64,000 nt of DNA from Burkholderiales bacterium RIFOXYD12_FULL_59_19 (GTDB lineage Bacteria; Pseudomonadota; Gammaproteobacteria; Burkholderiales; Burkholderiaceae_C): the NCBI GenBank assembly GCA_001771065.1, contig MESQ01000007.1, positions 40,464-104,463 of the forward strand, written 5' to 3'. Of this stretch, positions 38,228 through 48,300 are shown one piece after another. How positions within the stretch are numbered: position 1 is the stretch's first letter; every line of letters begins with the position of its first letter. A program made the translations under genes and the position numbers. The notes under the pieces were generated by a model. The model did not search any database and was not told the origin of the DNA. It saw only the letters and a program-made list of their open reading frames with translations.

Positions 38228-39953
38228 TTGGCTGGTCGGCAGCCGTACGGATGTCGTGCGACGGCAGGATTTTGAAGGTTACAAAAAATTCATTACCCGT
38301 CAATAGTTGCCCGCTCACGGTGCGCGTACTGCGCTGGTAATTGATTTCTGCACCATGACTGTCACACAATTCACGACAAATATAAAGCCCCAGGCCACTG
38401 GAACGGCTCTCAGAAGAAAAAAAGGGTTCAAACAAATGTTGTTCAACGGAAGGGTCCAATGGCTCACCGTCGCTCCAGATCCGCAAGCAGATGCATGGAC
38501 TCGTCTGGACACCCCAGTTTGTGTCCAGGCTGATTTGTATGGCATCGGGTCGGGTGCTGATGTAGCGCTGGGCGTTGTCGAGCAGGTTGATCAGAATGCG
38601 GCGCAAGTGTTCAGGGTCAAACCAGACCCAGGTCTGGGTGTTGGGGAGATGCACCGCGATGTCAGGTTTGCACGTCCCTTGCGACTGCCAGTCCCGACAT
38701 ATACGTGGCACAGTGAGCGTTAAATCGAGGGATTGGACCTGAGCAACATGATCGGGATTCGGTAATTCGACCACGTGCAGGATGTCATGCACTGTTTTTT
38801 CAAGCCGCTGTGCATTCTGCTGCACCAGTCGACTCAGTTGTTGTTGTCCGGGGTCAGACAAATCTTCGGCCAACAGGGCGTTGGCTTGCACGATGGCGGC
38901 CAAAGGGTTGCGTATTTCGTGCGCGACTGCTGCGGACATGCGTCCCATGCTGGCAAATTTTTCCGCCCGCAAACGTGCTTGTAATTCCCGTTGGTCTTGT
39001 AAAAAAACCACGCACATACCCTGCGCCTCTGGATTCAGGGGGGCTGCCAATTGGGTGCGCGCCGCGACCAGGCGGGGACCTTGGCCCGCGTGCTGGATAC
39101 GGATTTCTTGTTGTTGCGCGGATTGGGTATGAAATGTTGTGTCAACCAAGTCACGCAGATTCTGCCAACCCGGGGCCATGGCCAGATTCAGTGGCTCGCC
39201 TAGTGCACGCCGGGAGATGCGCAGCTGCTTTTCGGCTGCCGGGTTGGCCGATCGCACCTGGTGCTGAGCGTCAACCACCAGAACACCCTCGCCCAGGGAT
39301 TCAATGATGAGTTCATTAACTTGTGTTTGCACATCTGCAGCCAATTGATTGCGTCGGGCTTTTAACTCGATGCTGGCCAGCCTGCTTGCCATTTGACGGG
39401 CAATAAAAGAAATGGCAAAACAACCGGCACCGGTCAGTGCTGCTTGTGAAAAAAGGGCACTGGTGTTCCAGGGGGTTTGTAAAGACAATGAGCCGGCATA
39501 GGCAAAAAGTAGCAGCGTGACACCTGCCGCGCTGGCCATGGCCAGCAACTGCGAACCCAGGATCGAGGCCATCAGGACGGGTAGCGCAAACAGGGGGGTG
39601 TAATTGATGCTGCGGTCCTGAAGCATATGAAGCGCAGCAAATGCCAGCAAATCGACGCCCACAATGCGTAACCATGGCCCGTTGAATTTCAGACCGAATT
39701 GCTGCGGAGCTGACAGTTTTCGTTCAGCCAGCGTCGCCAGCAGATAGGCGATACAGATCAACACGGGGGAGAGGCTTGGTGCTTTGGTCAGCAGCAGCAG
39801 GCCAGCATGCAAAACCACCAGCACCAGCCCCAAGGTGGCACGAGCGGTCATAAAGCCGCGCCATAAACGGTCAAACTCGTCTGGATGGTCGTTGAAATCG
39901 TTCTCTGGTGATGTGCTTCTCCACCAGACGGATGCCAGCGTGGGCAGCTTCAT
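38220..39953 (-). CDS. pilS: sensor histidine kinase, PilS-like
   Basis: A 577-residue membrane kinase. About six N-terminal transmembrane helices (residues 30-200), a PAS-like domain (ESLGEGVLVVDAQHQVRSAN), then HisKA with the phosphoacceptor His in AVAHEIRNPLAAI and a HATPase domain with NLLDNAQRY and SSGLGLYICREL. The start is the ATG at 39953, which overlaps the stop of the small PP0621-like gene (TAATG). Partner of PilR just downstream. Confidence 0.9.
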   Translation of the reverse strand: MKLPTLASVWWRSTSPENDFNDHPDEFDRLWRGFMTARATLGLVLVVLHAGLLLLTKAPSLSPVLICIAYLLATLAERKLSAPQQFGLKFNGPWLRIVGVDLLAFAALHMLQDRSINYTPLFALPVLMASILGSQLLAMASAAGVTLLLFAYAGSLSLQTPWNTSALFSQAALTGAGCFAISFIARQMASRLASIELKARRNQLAADVQTQVNELIIESLGEGVLVVDAQHQVRSANPAAEKQLRISRRALGEPLNLAMAPGWQNLRDLVDTTFHTQSAQQQEIRIQHAGQGPRLVAARTQLAAPLNPEAQGMCVVFLQDQRELQARLRAEKFASMGRMSAAVAHEIRNPLAAIVQANALLAEDLSDPGQQQLSRLVQQNAQRLEKTVHDILHVVELPNPDHVAQVQSLDLTLTVPRICRDWQSQGTCKPDIAVHLPNTQTWVWFDPEHLRRILINLLDNAQRYISTRPDAIQISLDTNWGVQTSPCICLRIWSDGEPLDPSVEQHLFEPFFSSESRSSGLGLYICRELCDSHGAEINYQRSTRTVSGQLLTGNEFFVTFKILPSHDIRTAADQPNG

Positions 39954-40177
39954 TAGGGTTCCGCTTGATGCAGGTGCTCCAGACCACAATAACTGCCATG
40001 CTGACCCTGCACCGCCTCTGCGCGGGGAATGTGCACATGACAGCGGCTGCATGCCACGGTATCCTGCAGCGGCGGCTGGATGGGCGACGCGGGTGGCCGC
40101 TGGCGGATGGAAGATGCGCGACTGCGCCAGAACCAGACACCGGCCAGCACCACCAGCACCACCAGTAAGCTTTTCAC
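39953..40177 (-). CDS. PP0621 family small protein
   Basis: A 74-residue protein with a GTG start that overlaps the preceding stop (GTGA). An N-terminal hydrophobic segment (KSLLVVLVVLAGVWFW) is followed by a basic stretch and a cysteine pattern CSRCHVHIPRAEAVQG...YCGLEH, probably a small zinc-binding motif. This matches the PP0621 family, usually found beside pilS. Function unknown. Coupled at both ends to its neighbours. Confidence 0.8.
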   Translation of the reverse strand: MKSLLVVLVVLAGVWFWRSRASSIRQRPPASPIQPPLQDTVACSRCHVHIPRAEAVQGQHGSYCGLEHLHQAEP

Positions 40178-40977
40178 AGTGTTTGCCTCAGCACGATTTC
40201 CATGACAAAGCGGGAGCCGACATAAGCCAGCAGCAGCAGGCCCGAGCCAGCGTAAAGAAAGCGCACCGCACGTTTGCCACGCCAGCCAAAGCGGGCCCGA
40301 CCCACCATCAATATCGCAAAAGTCAACCAGGACAATACTGAGAAAATGGTTTTGTGGTCCCACTTGATCGCGTGGCTGACACCATACAACTGGTTGCCAA
40401 AGAAAAAACCGGCCAACAAGGTGGCACTCAGCAAGACAAATCCCAGGCTGACAAAGCGAAAGGTCAGCCGTTCCATGGTCAGCAAGGGCAAACCGCCGAC
40501 CGCATTGGCGGCCACGCGAATGCGAGCTTCGGCGCGTGTCATGAGCCAGGCGTGCACCACCGCCACAGCAAACAAACCGTAGGAAGCAATCCCCAGTGCC
40601 CAATGCAGTGGCAGCCAGGTCGAGGCGCTGACATGCAAGGTATTGCCAGGGAACAGCAAGGCCAGCAACACCGCTGCTGAGCCGGCACTGGATAACAGCC
40701 AGGGTGTTTTGAGCTGGGGGAAAACGTAGTTCTCAACGGCATACACCAGTCCGACCAGCCAAGTGGTGACGGACAGCGCCGGGGCAAAGCCAAATCGTGG
40801 CTCACTGCCCCACAGCCCCCAAGCCAACAGCACCCCATGCAAACACCACGCCACCCAGACAGCGATACGGGGCAGCGTCTGGCCAGCGCGCGAGGCGCCA
40901 GTAGCCGAGGCTGCGTAAGCCGCCGACGCGCCCAGGGCCAGGGTTAAAGTGAGAGGTGATGCACTGGCTAAAATCAT
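40174..40977 (-). CDS. CcsA/YpjD-like membrane protein (cytochrome c assembly family)
   Basis: A 267-residue protein with about eight transmembrane helices. The conserved HWALGIASYGLFAVAVVHA segment and the second half with GVSHAIKWDHKTIFSVLSW match the CcsA/YpjD (HemX-like) family. The true haem-handling WWD motif is not obvious, so a role in cytochrome c maturation is not certain. The ATG at 40977 is preferred to a GTG two codons upstream. Divergent from ffh. Confidence 0.83.
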   Translation of the reverse strand: MILASASPLTLTLALGASAAYAASATGASRAGQTLPRIAVWVAWCLHGVLLAWGLWGSEPRFGFAPALSVTTWLVGLVYAVENYVFPQLKTPWLLSSAGSAAVLLALLFPGNTLHVSASTWLPLHWALGIASYGLFAVAVVHAWLMTRAEARIRVAANAVGGLPLLTMERLTFRFVSLGFVLLSATLLAGFFFGNQLYGVSHAIKWDHKTIFSVLSWLTFAILMVGRARFGWRGKRAVRFLYAGSGLLLLAYVGSRFVMEIVLRQTL

Positions 40978-41055
40978 GGACACAGTTTAGCGTTTTGTAT
41001 TCTGCCTTTTCATCCTTGGCATCAACTCAGGTTCCGTTTGCCGGAAAAATATCCT

Positions 41056-42420
41056 ATGGCCTCCGCTCTCACCGACAAACTCTCGCGCCTGGTAAAAGAA
41101 ATACGCGGCCAGGCCCGCATCACTGAAACCAATGTGGCTGACATGCTGCGCGAGGTTCGCATGGCGTTGCTGGAGGCCGACGTGGCACTGCCGGTGGTGC
41201 GTGACTTTATTGCCAGGGTCAAGGAAAAGGCGTTGGGCCAGGATGTGTTGGGCTCGCTCACACCGGGTCAGGCCCTGGTGAGTATTGTCAACAAAGAGCT
41301 GGCCGCTACCATGGGTGCTGGCGTGGCCGACATCAACCTGGCGGCCCAACCGCCAGCCGTGATCTTGATGGCGGGTTTGCAGGGGGCGGGAAAAACCACC
41401 ACCACAGCCAAGCTGGCCAAACATTTGATTGAAAAGCGCAACAAGAAAGTGCTGACGGTTTCTGGTGACGTGTATCGCCCGGCCGCCATTGAGCAACTCA
41501 AAACCGTCACGGCTCAGGCGGGCGCGGAGTGGTTTCCCAGCACGCCTGAGCAAAAACCGGTAGACATTGCGCTGGCGGCGCTGGACTACGCGCGCAAACA
41601 TTATTTTGATGTGCTGCTGGTCGACACGGCGGGCCGATTGGCCATTGATGACGTGCTGATGCGTGAAATCAAGGATTTGCACACCGCCATCAGTCCGGTG
41701 GAAACCCTATTTGTGGTGGACGCCATGCAAGGACAGGACGCGATTAACACCGCCAAGGCCTTCAAGGAGGCATTACCGCTGACCGGCATCATCCTGACCA
41801 AGCTGGACGGCGACTCGCGTGGTGGTGCGGCTTTGTCAGTGCGTCAGGTTACCGGCGCGCCGATCAAGTTTGCCGGTACCAGCGAAAAGCTCGACGGGCT
41901 TGAAGTGTTTGATGCCGAACGCCACGCCGGTCGTATTCTGGGCATGGGTGACATTCTGGCGCTGGTGGAGCAGGTCACGGCGGGGGTTGACCTGGCCTCG
42001 GCGCAAAAACTGGCGGCCAAGGTCAAAAGCGGGGCGAATTTTGACCTGAACGATTTTTTGAGCCAGATCCAGCAAATGAAACAGATGGGCGGTTTGAGCA
42101 GCCTGATGGACAAACTGCCTGCCGCCATGGCCGCCAAAGCCGGTCAGATGGACATGGGCCGGGTCGAAAAAGATGTCAAGCGCAAGGAGGGCATCATCCA
42201 GAGCATGACGCCGCTGGAGCGGCGCAAACCCGAACTCATCAAAGCCACCCGCAAGCGCCGCATTGCCGCCGGCGCCGGGGTGCAGGTGCAGGAAGTCAAC
42301 CGCATGCTCAAGGAATTTGAGCAAATGCAGGACATGATGAAAAAGATGAAAGGTGGCGGCATGATGAAAATGATGAAGCGCATGGGCGGCATGAAAGGCA
42401 TGCCGAAAATGCCGTTTTAA
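41056..42420 (+). CDS. ffh: signal recognition particle protein Ffh
   Basis: A 454-residue SRP GTPase. The N domain is followed by the G domain with GLQGAGKTTTTAKLA (G1), DVYRPAA, DTAGRLA (G3) and TKLDGDSRGG (G4). The C-terminal methionine-rich M domain ends MMKMMKRMGGMKGMPKM and binds signal peptides and 4.5S RNA. The start is the ATG at 41056; an in-frame ATG at 41038 would add six residues. Convergent with the MCE-operon lipoprotein gene. Confidence 0.97.
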   Translation: MASALTDKLSRLVKEIRGQARITETNVADMLREVRMALLEADVALPVVRDFIARVKEKALGQDVLGSLTPGQALVSIVNKELAATMGAGVADINLAAQPPAVILMAGLQGAGKTTTTAKLAKHLIEKRNKKVLTVSGDVYRPAAIEQLKTVTAQAGAEWFPSTPEQKPVDIALAALDYARKHYFDVLLVDTAGRLAIDDVLMREIKDLHTAISPVETLFVVDAMQGQDAINTAKAFKEALPLTGIILTKLDGDSRGGAALSVRQVTGAPIKFAGTSEKLDGLEVFDAERHAGRILGMGDILALVEQVTAGVDLASAQKLAAKVKSGANFDLNDFLSQIQQMKQMGGLSSLMDKLPAAMAAKAGQMDMGRVEKDVKRKEGIIQSMTPLERRKPELIKATRKRRIAAGAGVQVQEVNRMLKEFEQMQDMMKKMKGGGMMKMMKRMGGMKGMPKMPF

Positions 42421-42431
42421 GTAGCGCTGCG

Positions 42432-43127
42432 CTAATTCTTCTGGGACACCAGATCTATGCGCCGCTGGATGCCTGCTGCCGCTTCGGCGTTGCCGATGGT
42501 CTGGTGGCGTTTGAGTTGCACGCCCAGCCAGGCCAGCAAGGGCCGACGCCAGCCCTGACCTGAGGCCGTTTCAACGGCCAGATTAATGTCAGTTGTGCTT
42601 AACGGTCTTGTTTGGATCAGCGCCCCCGCAGCCACCAGTCGCGCCAACGGGTCTTCAATTTGATTCAGTTTGTTTTGATTCGGGGCGTTGGCGTCCTGTT
42701 CAGGCTTGGCGGTCTGCCCGACTTGGGCCTGGGTTTGGGTCACCAGCGCGTGGTAGTGCATGGGCAATTGTGCCGCTTGCAGCGTGTCCCAGCGCCCCGC
42801 GATGAAGCTGGCGTAGGCCTGTTCCGCCGGTGCGGCGTCCTGTGCTACGGCGCGGTAACCCGCACAGGGGTTCATGACCAGGCTGGCCACTTGCGTGGCA
42901 CAGCGCAGTAGCTCAATACGCGCCATCAGGTCGGGCCGACCGGTGCGGGCGACTTCGGCCTTGGCGCGCTCAAATTCGACTTCTGCCACCCGCGTGTTGC
43001 CGCTCAGATAAGCCGCTGTGTAACTCTTGATTGCTGAAAAAGACTGGCTTTGCCATTCGGGTGGCGGTGGTGCGCTAGCACAAGCGACAAGTAGCAGGGT
43101 GGCAGTCAGGGGCAGAAAATGTCTCAT
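42432..43127 (-). CDS. putative lipoprotein of the MCE operon
   Basis: A 231-residue protein with a lipoprotein signal (hydrophobic TATLLLVAC, lipobox LVAC, Cys near residue 16). The rest is helical with several conserved Cys (RCATQVASLVMNPCAGY). It does not resemble the PqiC/ABC auxiliary lipoproteins by eye. Its start overlaps the MlaD-like stop (ATGA), which ties it to that transporter as a possible periplasmic or outer-membrane component. Function unknown. Confidence 0.78.
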   Translation of the reverse strand: MRHFLPLTATLLLVACASAPPPPEWQSQSFSAIKSYTAAYLSGNTRVAEVEFERAKAEVARTGRPDLMARIELLRCATQVASLVMNPCAGYRAVAQDAAPAEQAYASFIAGRWDTLQAAQLPMHYHALVTQTQAQVGQTAKPEQDANAPNQNKLNQIEDPLARLVAAGALIQTRPLSTTDINLAVETASGQGWRRPLLAWLGVQLKRHQTIGNAEAAAGIQRRIDLVSQKN

Positions 43128-44071
43128 GGCAACTTGATCTCGGTATCGCGGGCAAATGGCCACTTGCGGTTGATCTCATCGGTGAGCTGGCTCAGGCGGC
43201 GCAAGCTGGCTTCGACTTCGGCGCGCAATGCGCCCAGGTCGGTGCTGGCAATACGGGCATTGACACCTACCGCCTGGGCTTCGGCCAGCACCGCGTCGAC
43301 GTTTTTCAGAGTGTTGCGGGTGTCGCTAAGGACGTTGTGCAGTTGGTCGAGCGCTACTTTGCCGCTGCTTAAGGTGGCTTGGGTGGTATCTGCCAGGCCA
43401 CCGCTGCCAAACATGCGTTGCTCCGTTTTGGCCAGCAAGCTGTTGGTACGCTCCAGCGTTTGAATGATTTGTTTTGCATTGTTGTCGCTGCCCATGACAC
43501 CGGTCAGCACGCCATAGCGGCCATTCATGCGCTCGGTGGTGGTTTTGAGTTGTCCCAGGCTGGCGTTCAGGGGCGACTCGGTGCCGGTCATGGCTTCCAG
43601 ATTTTCCAGCAGGGCCCGGGCAGAGGCGACCAGGCGCGGCACTTCGGCCGAGGTGTCGCCGCGCAACAGCGTGCGCTCCGAGTCGGGTGGCAGCGGCGGG
43701 TCGCTCAGGATGCCGCTGTAGGCTCGGATGCGGGTGTCACCCACCATGCCACGCTCCAGGGTAAAGATGCTGGAGCTGCGCAACCAGTGCGCTTGTTTGT
43801 GCGGCACGTCAATCACCATGCGCGCCATGCCATCGGGCGCCAGTTCGATGCGGCGCACCCGACCGATGGGGAAACCAGAAAACGTCAGGTCCATGCCCAC
43901 AATCACGCCCTCAGAATCGTCCGAGATCAGCACCAGTTGCTGGGTGCTCTCAAACACACCCCGGGCCACCATCACATACAGTACAAAGCCTGCCACCAGG
44001 GCGGCCATCAACAACAGCAGCCGCTTGGCGCGGCGCTCGATGTGGGTCATGCTGGGTTCGGTGGTGGTCAT
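43124..44071 (-). CDS. MlaD-like MCE-family substrate-binding protein
   Basis: A 315-residue protein with one N-terminal membrane helix (about 17-36) and an MCE domain (LVLISDDSEGVIVGMDLTFSG onward, about 45-120). A long coiled-coil-like C-terminal region with Leu/Thr heptads follows. MCE proteins form hexameric tubes that carry phospholipids between membranes. Encoded 23 bp after the MlaE-like permease. No ATPase gene is adjacent. Confidence 0.85.
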   Translation of the reverse strand: MTTTEPSMTHIERRAKRLLLLMAALVAGFVLYVMVARGVFESTQQLVLISDDSEGVIVGMDLTFSGFPIGRVRRIELAPDGMARMVIDVPHKQAHWLRSSSIFTLERGMVGDTRIRAYSGILSDPPLPPDSERTLLRGDTSAEVPRLVASARALLENLEAMTGTESPLNASLGQLKTTTERMNGRYGVLTGVMGSDNNAKQIIQTLERTNSLLAKTEQRMFGSGGLADTTQATLSSGKVALDQLHNVLSDTRNTLKNVDAVLAEAQAVGVNARIASTDLGALRAEVEASLRRLSQLTDEINRKWPFARDTEIKLP

Positions 44072-44094
44072 GGGCGGTTTCGGGTTTCGAATAG

Positions 44095-44889
44095 TCAGAC
44101 GTATTTGACAACAAGCGACGTCGCTTCCAGCAAAAACAAGACCAGGAACAGTCGCACGGCGCCGGGCTGGATCGTATCTGTGATGCGATGTTGCGCGGCT
44201 TCCAGGCTGGCGGCCATGGGCACCACGGAGACCGCCAGACTGAAAAACAGGGTTTTCAGAATAAAGCCCAAGCTTACCGGCAAATCAAACACCTGGCCCA
44301 CGGTGCGCGTGAAACCGGGTAAGCCCCAGGGTGACAGGCCATAAACCGTGAGGTAGGCCAGGACCAAAATCACCACACTGCTGAGCATCGCCAGCGCCAG
44401 CACTGCAAAAGCATCGGCCAGCACGCGCGGCGTCAAGTGGTCACGCAAGTGATTGAGGTCGAGTGTGTTTTGCGCCACGGCTGGCTGGGTAGCCATGCCC
44501 ATAGCGCCGGCGTTGAAAGCCAGGCCCGCCCGCAGGGCCACAAACAACGCGGCCGACAAGGGGATGAGTTCCAACACCAGCACCCGTACCACCATCTGCA
44601 AGGCATACTGCGACAGGCCGTAGCTCAGCGCAGTGACTACCACAATGCGGATCAACACCAGGCTCAGCAAGGCGGTGAGCGCGGTAAACCACGGCATCAC
44701 CTGCCAGGTACTGGTGTAAATGTGCTGTGCGGTACGCTGGCGAAACGCCTTTGTGTAGCTGCCCGGGCTGAGCGCCAGCACCAGCACCACCGAGCCCACA
44801 TGCAGCATGTGCCACCAGCTGCGCACATGGCGTAGCGGTGCCTCCAACCAAGGGTTGTCGGGCGCGTGTGCGGTGGTTTGCGGTTGCAT
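44095..44889 (-). CDS. MlaE-like ABC permease
   Basis: A 264-residue membrane protein of the MlaE/YrbE family with about five to six helices. The family core is seen in LVLELIPLSAALFVALRAG followed by NAGAMGMA. It is the first gene of a three-gene set (permease, MCE protein, lipoprotein). The usual preceding ATP-binding gene is absent; 463 bp of non-coding DNA lies upstream. It must borrow an ATPase from elsewhere if active (inference). Confidence 0.83.
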   Translation of the reverse strand: MQPQTTAHAPDNPWLEAPLRHVRSWWHMLHVGSVVLVLALSPGSYTKAFRQRTAQHIYTSTWQVMPWFTALTALLSLVLIRIVVVTALSYGLSQYALQMVVRVLVLELIPLSAALFVALRAGLAFNAGAMGMATQPAVAQNTLDLNHLRDHLTPRVLADAFAVLALAMLSSVVILVLAYLTVYGLSPWGLPGFTRTVGQVFDLPVSLGFILKTLFFSLAVSVVPMAASLEAAQHRITDTIQPGAVRLFLVLFLLEATSLVVKYV

Positions 44890-45352
44890 AGTGGGATGAT
44901 ACTGATCTTGCCGTCAAGCTTTACCGCGCCACGCTGGCCCTGATCTGGTTACGGCTCAGCTTTTTAATGCAAGACCGTTAGCACTGAGGAAAAATGTGCC
45001 ATGCCGGGCCAGACCCGGCATCCATGACTTTCAGACTGAATGGTATGTTGATCGCGCTCGCACGAGTAGCCGTATTTCATCCTTCGAGCCGCTTCTGCCG
45101 ATGTCAACCAGTGAGCGTTCGCCGAGTTCGGTTATCCCGCGGAAGCACGTGAACTGCGACGCATGGGCACCAAGACCTTTGACAACTTTTATTGGCCGAC
45201 CGGAACGAGCGGGCTGGTCAAGCGAGCAAGCTGAGGCGATTGTCGAGGTATAAAAAGATGCATTTTCAGAGGCCCCTGATGCCACGCCAACGAGCAAGAC
45301 CGAGGTGCCGGGTGTCAAGACTGTTCCGGCGATGATCCAGCAGCAAACACAC
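44890..45352. other. 463-bp region without a supported gene
   Basis: Contains the palindrome at 45001-45021. A stretch at about 45119-45239 reads as coding-like (AFAEFGYPAEARELRRMG, then ...TKTFDNFYWPTGTSG) in one plus frame between two stops. No start or family is recognised, so it may be a gene remnant. Short ORFs on both strands elsewhere here are unsupported. Confidence 0.5.
45001..45021. repeat. REP-like palindrome
   Basis: ATGCCGGG (45001-45008), loop CCAGA, CCCGGCAT (45014-45021): a perfect 8-bp stem followed by CCATGAC. Similar GC-rich palindromes occur as dispersed repeats in many bacteria. Confidence 0.6.
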
Positions 45353-48300
45353 CTAGCCTCGGCGCTCCAGCACCTTGTGCGGCTGGCTAGCCCACAGAAT
45401 CAGCGCCGCTGCATCCACGGGACGTGAGAACCAATAGCCCTGCAATTCTTCGCAGCCCAGTGCCGTCAATTGTTCGGCTTGCCCCGGGCTTTCAACGCCC
45501 TCCGCCACCAACGTCAGGTCCAGTTCGTGCCCCAGCGCAATGGTGGCACGCACAATTGCCAAGTCTGCCGGATCGTCCTGCATGTCGCGCACAAATGATT
45601 GGTCAATTTTGAGTTTGTCAATTGGGAACCGTTTCAAGTAGGCCAGACTGGAATACCCGGTACCAAAATCATCAATAGACAGCTTGACCCCCAGCGCCTT
45701 GATCGCTTGTAGCGTGTCGGCTGCTGAGTTAGGGTTTTGCATGAGTTGCGACTCGGTGATTTCAAATTCAAGCTGACTGGGATTGCAGCGGTGCAAAGTG
45801 ATGCAATCGCGCATCAAGTTCAGCAAACCCGGGTCTGCCAATTGCAGTGCCGACAAGTTGATCGCCATGGTCCAGTGGCCATAGCCCAGATCTCGCCAGG
45901 CAGCCCATTGCGCACAGGCGTGTTGTAGTGCCCAGGTGCCGATGGTGTTGATCAAGCCGGTTTCTTCGGCGACCGGAATAAAACTGGTCGGCGGCACCTG
46001 GCCAAGTTCCGGGCTGTGCCAGCGCAGCAAGGCCTCTACGCCCACCATTCTGCGGGATTTGGCATCTATTTTGGGCTGGTAATGCAGTGTGAATTCTTGC
46101 CGCTCCAGCGCCAGTTTGAGGTGTTGCTCCAGCGTCTGGCGATGATGTAGCGCCTGGTCAATGGAGGTGTCGAATAGGCAGGCGGCATCGCGCCCGGTGG
46201 ACTTGGCGTTGTACATGGCGGCATCCGCACGGCGCATCAGCTCGTCCCGGTCGGACCCATCTTTCGGGTAGTTGGCTACCCCCACGCTGCAAGACACATG
46301 CAGCTCGTGGCCCTGAACCTGGTGCGGCTGCCGGATCAGCGGAATGATGCGTTGTTCGGCTTGCTGATGGGCATCGGCAGCGCTCTTGAGACCGCGCAAT
46401 ATCACCACGAATTCGTCGCCACCCAGGCGGCTGACGGTGTCCCCACTGCGTACTGCCTGTAGCAGGCGCGCGGCCACAGAGCGCAACAATCCGTCGCCGA
46501 TGTGATGGCCCAGGGTGTCGTTGATGGTCTTGAATCGGTCCAGATCAATGAACAAAACCGCCAGGCACTCGCCGCTGCGGCGCGCCTGTGCCAAGGCCGC
46601 ATCCAGTGTCTGGGTGCACAAAGAGCGGTTAGGTAGCGCGGTCAGTACATCGTGGTGTGCCAAAAACTGCACCCGCTCTTCAGCCTTTTTACGGTCGGTG
46701 ATGTCGATGCAGATGGCGATGTAATGCGACACCAGCGCCTCTCGGGCATCGTCGCGAACTGCTGAAATCATCAACAGCGCAGGGTAGGTCTGACCACCGC
46801 GGGTGGTCAGACGCACCTCGCCCTGCCACTCATTGCGACGTTCAATTGCGCTGGCAATTTCCTGACCAATTTCAGCGGCACTGGCCTCAGGCGACCCCCC
46901 CAACAGGCTTGAAAGATGCTCGCCTAGCACCTCATAAAATTCGTAAGACGTGGTTTTGCAAAACGCCCGATTGACGCTGATGATTTTTTGCTCGGCATCC
47001 ATGATGATGATGCCCTCCGACGAGGCCTCAAACACCTTGGCCCACAACTGCAGGCGCTGCTCCATCAGTTTGAGCATGTTGATCGGCGTAAAGCTGGTCA
47101 GCACGGCGTCAACCCCCTGAAACCGAATCCGCCGCGCTGACAAAACAGCCCAGGAGGGTTCGGTAACCGCGAGCCAGCGCACCTCAAATTCATCCACCCG
47201 GTCACGGTCCGCCAAGCGCTGAAAAAACCGGGCACGCACACCCGGCTCCAGTCCACGAAGCCAGGGATCAACGGTGCAGCCAGCCAGCCACGGCTGGGCC
47301 GGCTCATTGGCGTGTAGCACATGGTGCTCCGGGATGGAGGTGACCACCATGGCAATCGGCATGGCTTCGACCAGCTCGGTTTGGGCTTGGGCGGCGCGGG
47401 CGCTGGCCACCAATTCCTGCTTCATCACACGGTCCTGGTCAAGTTGACCCAGCATGCCGTTGAAGGTGTTGACCAAATGGCCAATTTCGTCCTGGCTGCT
47501 CCAACTGGCCCGCAACGCGTAGTTGCTGCTCTGGCGCACTTTCTCTGCCACAGCGGCCAGTTGCTTGAGGGGGCTGGAAATTTGGCGCGCCACGGTATAA
47601 ACCAGACTCAGAATGCCCATCAGCAGCAGTAAGGCAGTTCCTAAATGCAGCCACATGAGGGCAAATAAGCCATCGACGCGCTGCTGCAACAAACCGTCAA
47701 GCGCTTGCGAGGTTTGTTGCCAGGAGGTGGCCAGGGTCTGCAAGCTTTGCTGATGCAAGGTATCAAACGCCGCCCAGTTGATCTGGGTAGTTTGTTGCTG
47801 CGCAGCGTCGCGCACCAAACTCAACATCTGCTCAAGGTGCTTGCCCAGCGCCTGATCAGCGCCTTCCAGGCTGGCGCGCAAAGTCGGATTACCCGCAGTG
47901 TAGGCTTGCAGGTAATCCGCGCTGATGCCTTGCCGGATCGCATCGAGCCGGCCAGCCAGAATCAGGAGCCGGGTGGCTTGCAAGTCAACCCCCGGGGCTG
48001 ATTGGCTGGCCTGATGAATGGCCACGGCGGTCTCGTTCATTACCGCTGTCAGCTCCGGAAACCGCAACACCACCAGCGACATGCAGTAGTAGCTGTCCAG
48101 ATCTGGGTCCAGGATCAGGTTGGACTGGTTGCCCACTGTGGTCAGCAGGGTGCGTGCCTGGTCGATCAAGGGTTGACGTTCGCTCGGCTTGACTGCCGCA
48201 GACTGCGCAAAATCGTGCCAGGTAAGCTCCAGCGCCTGGGATGCCTCGGCGGTCTTGAGCACTGCGTCGTGTTGCAGCCGCAGAGCGTTAAACCAGTTCA

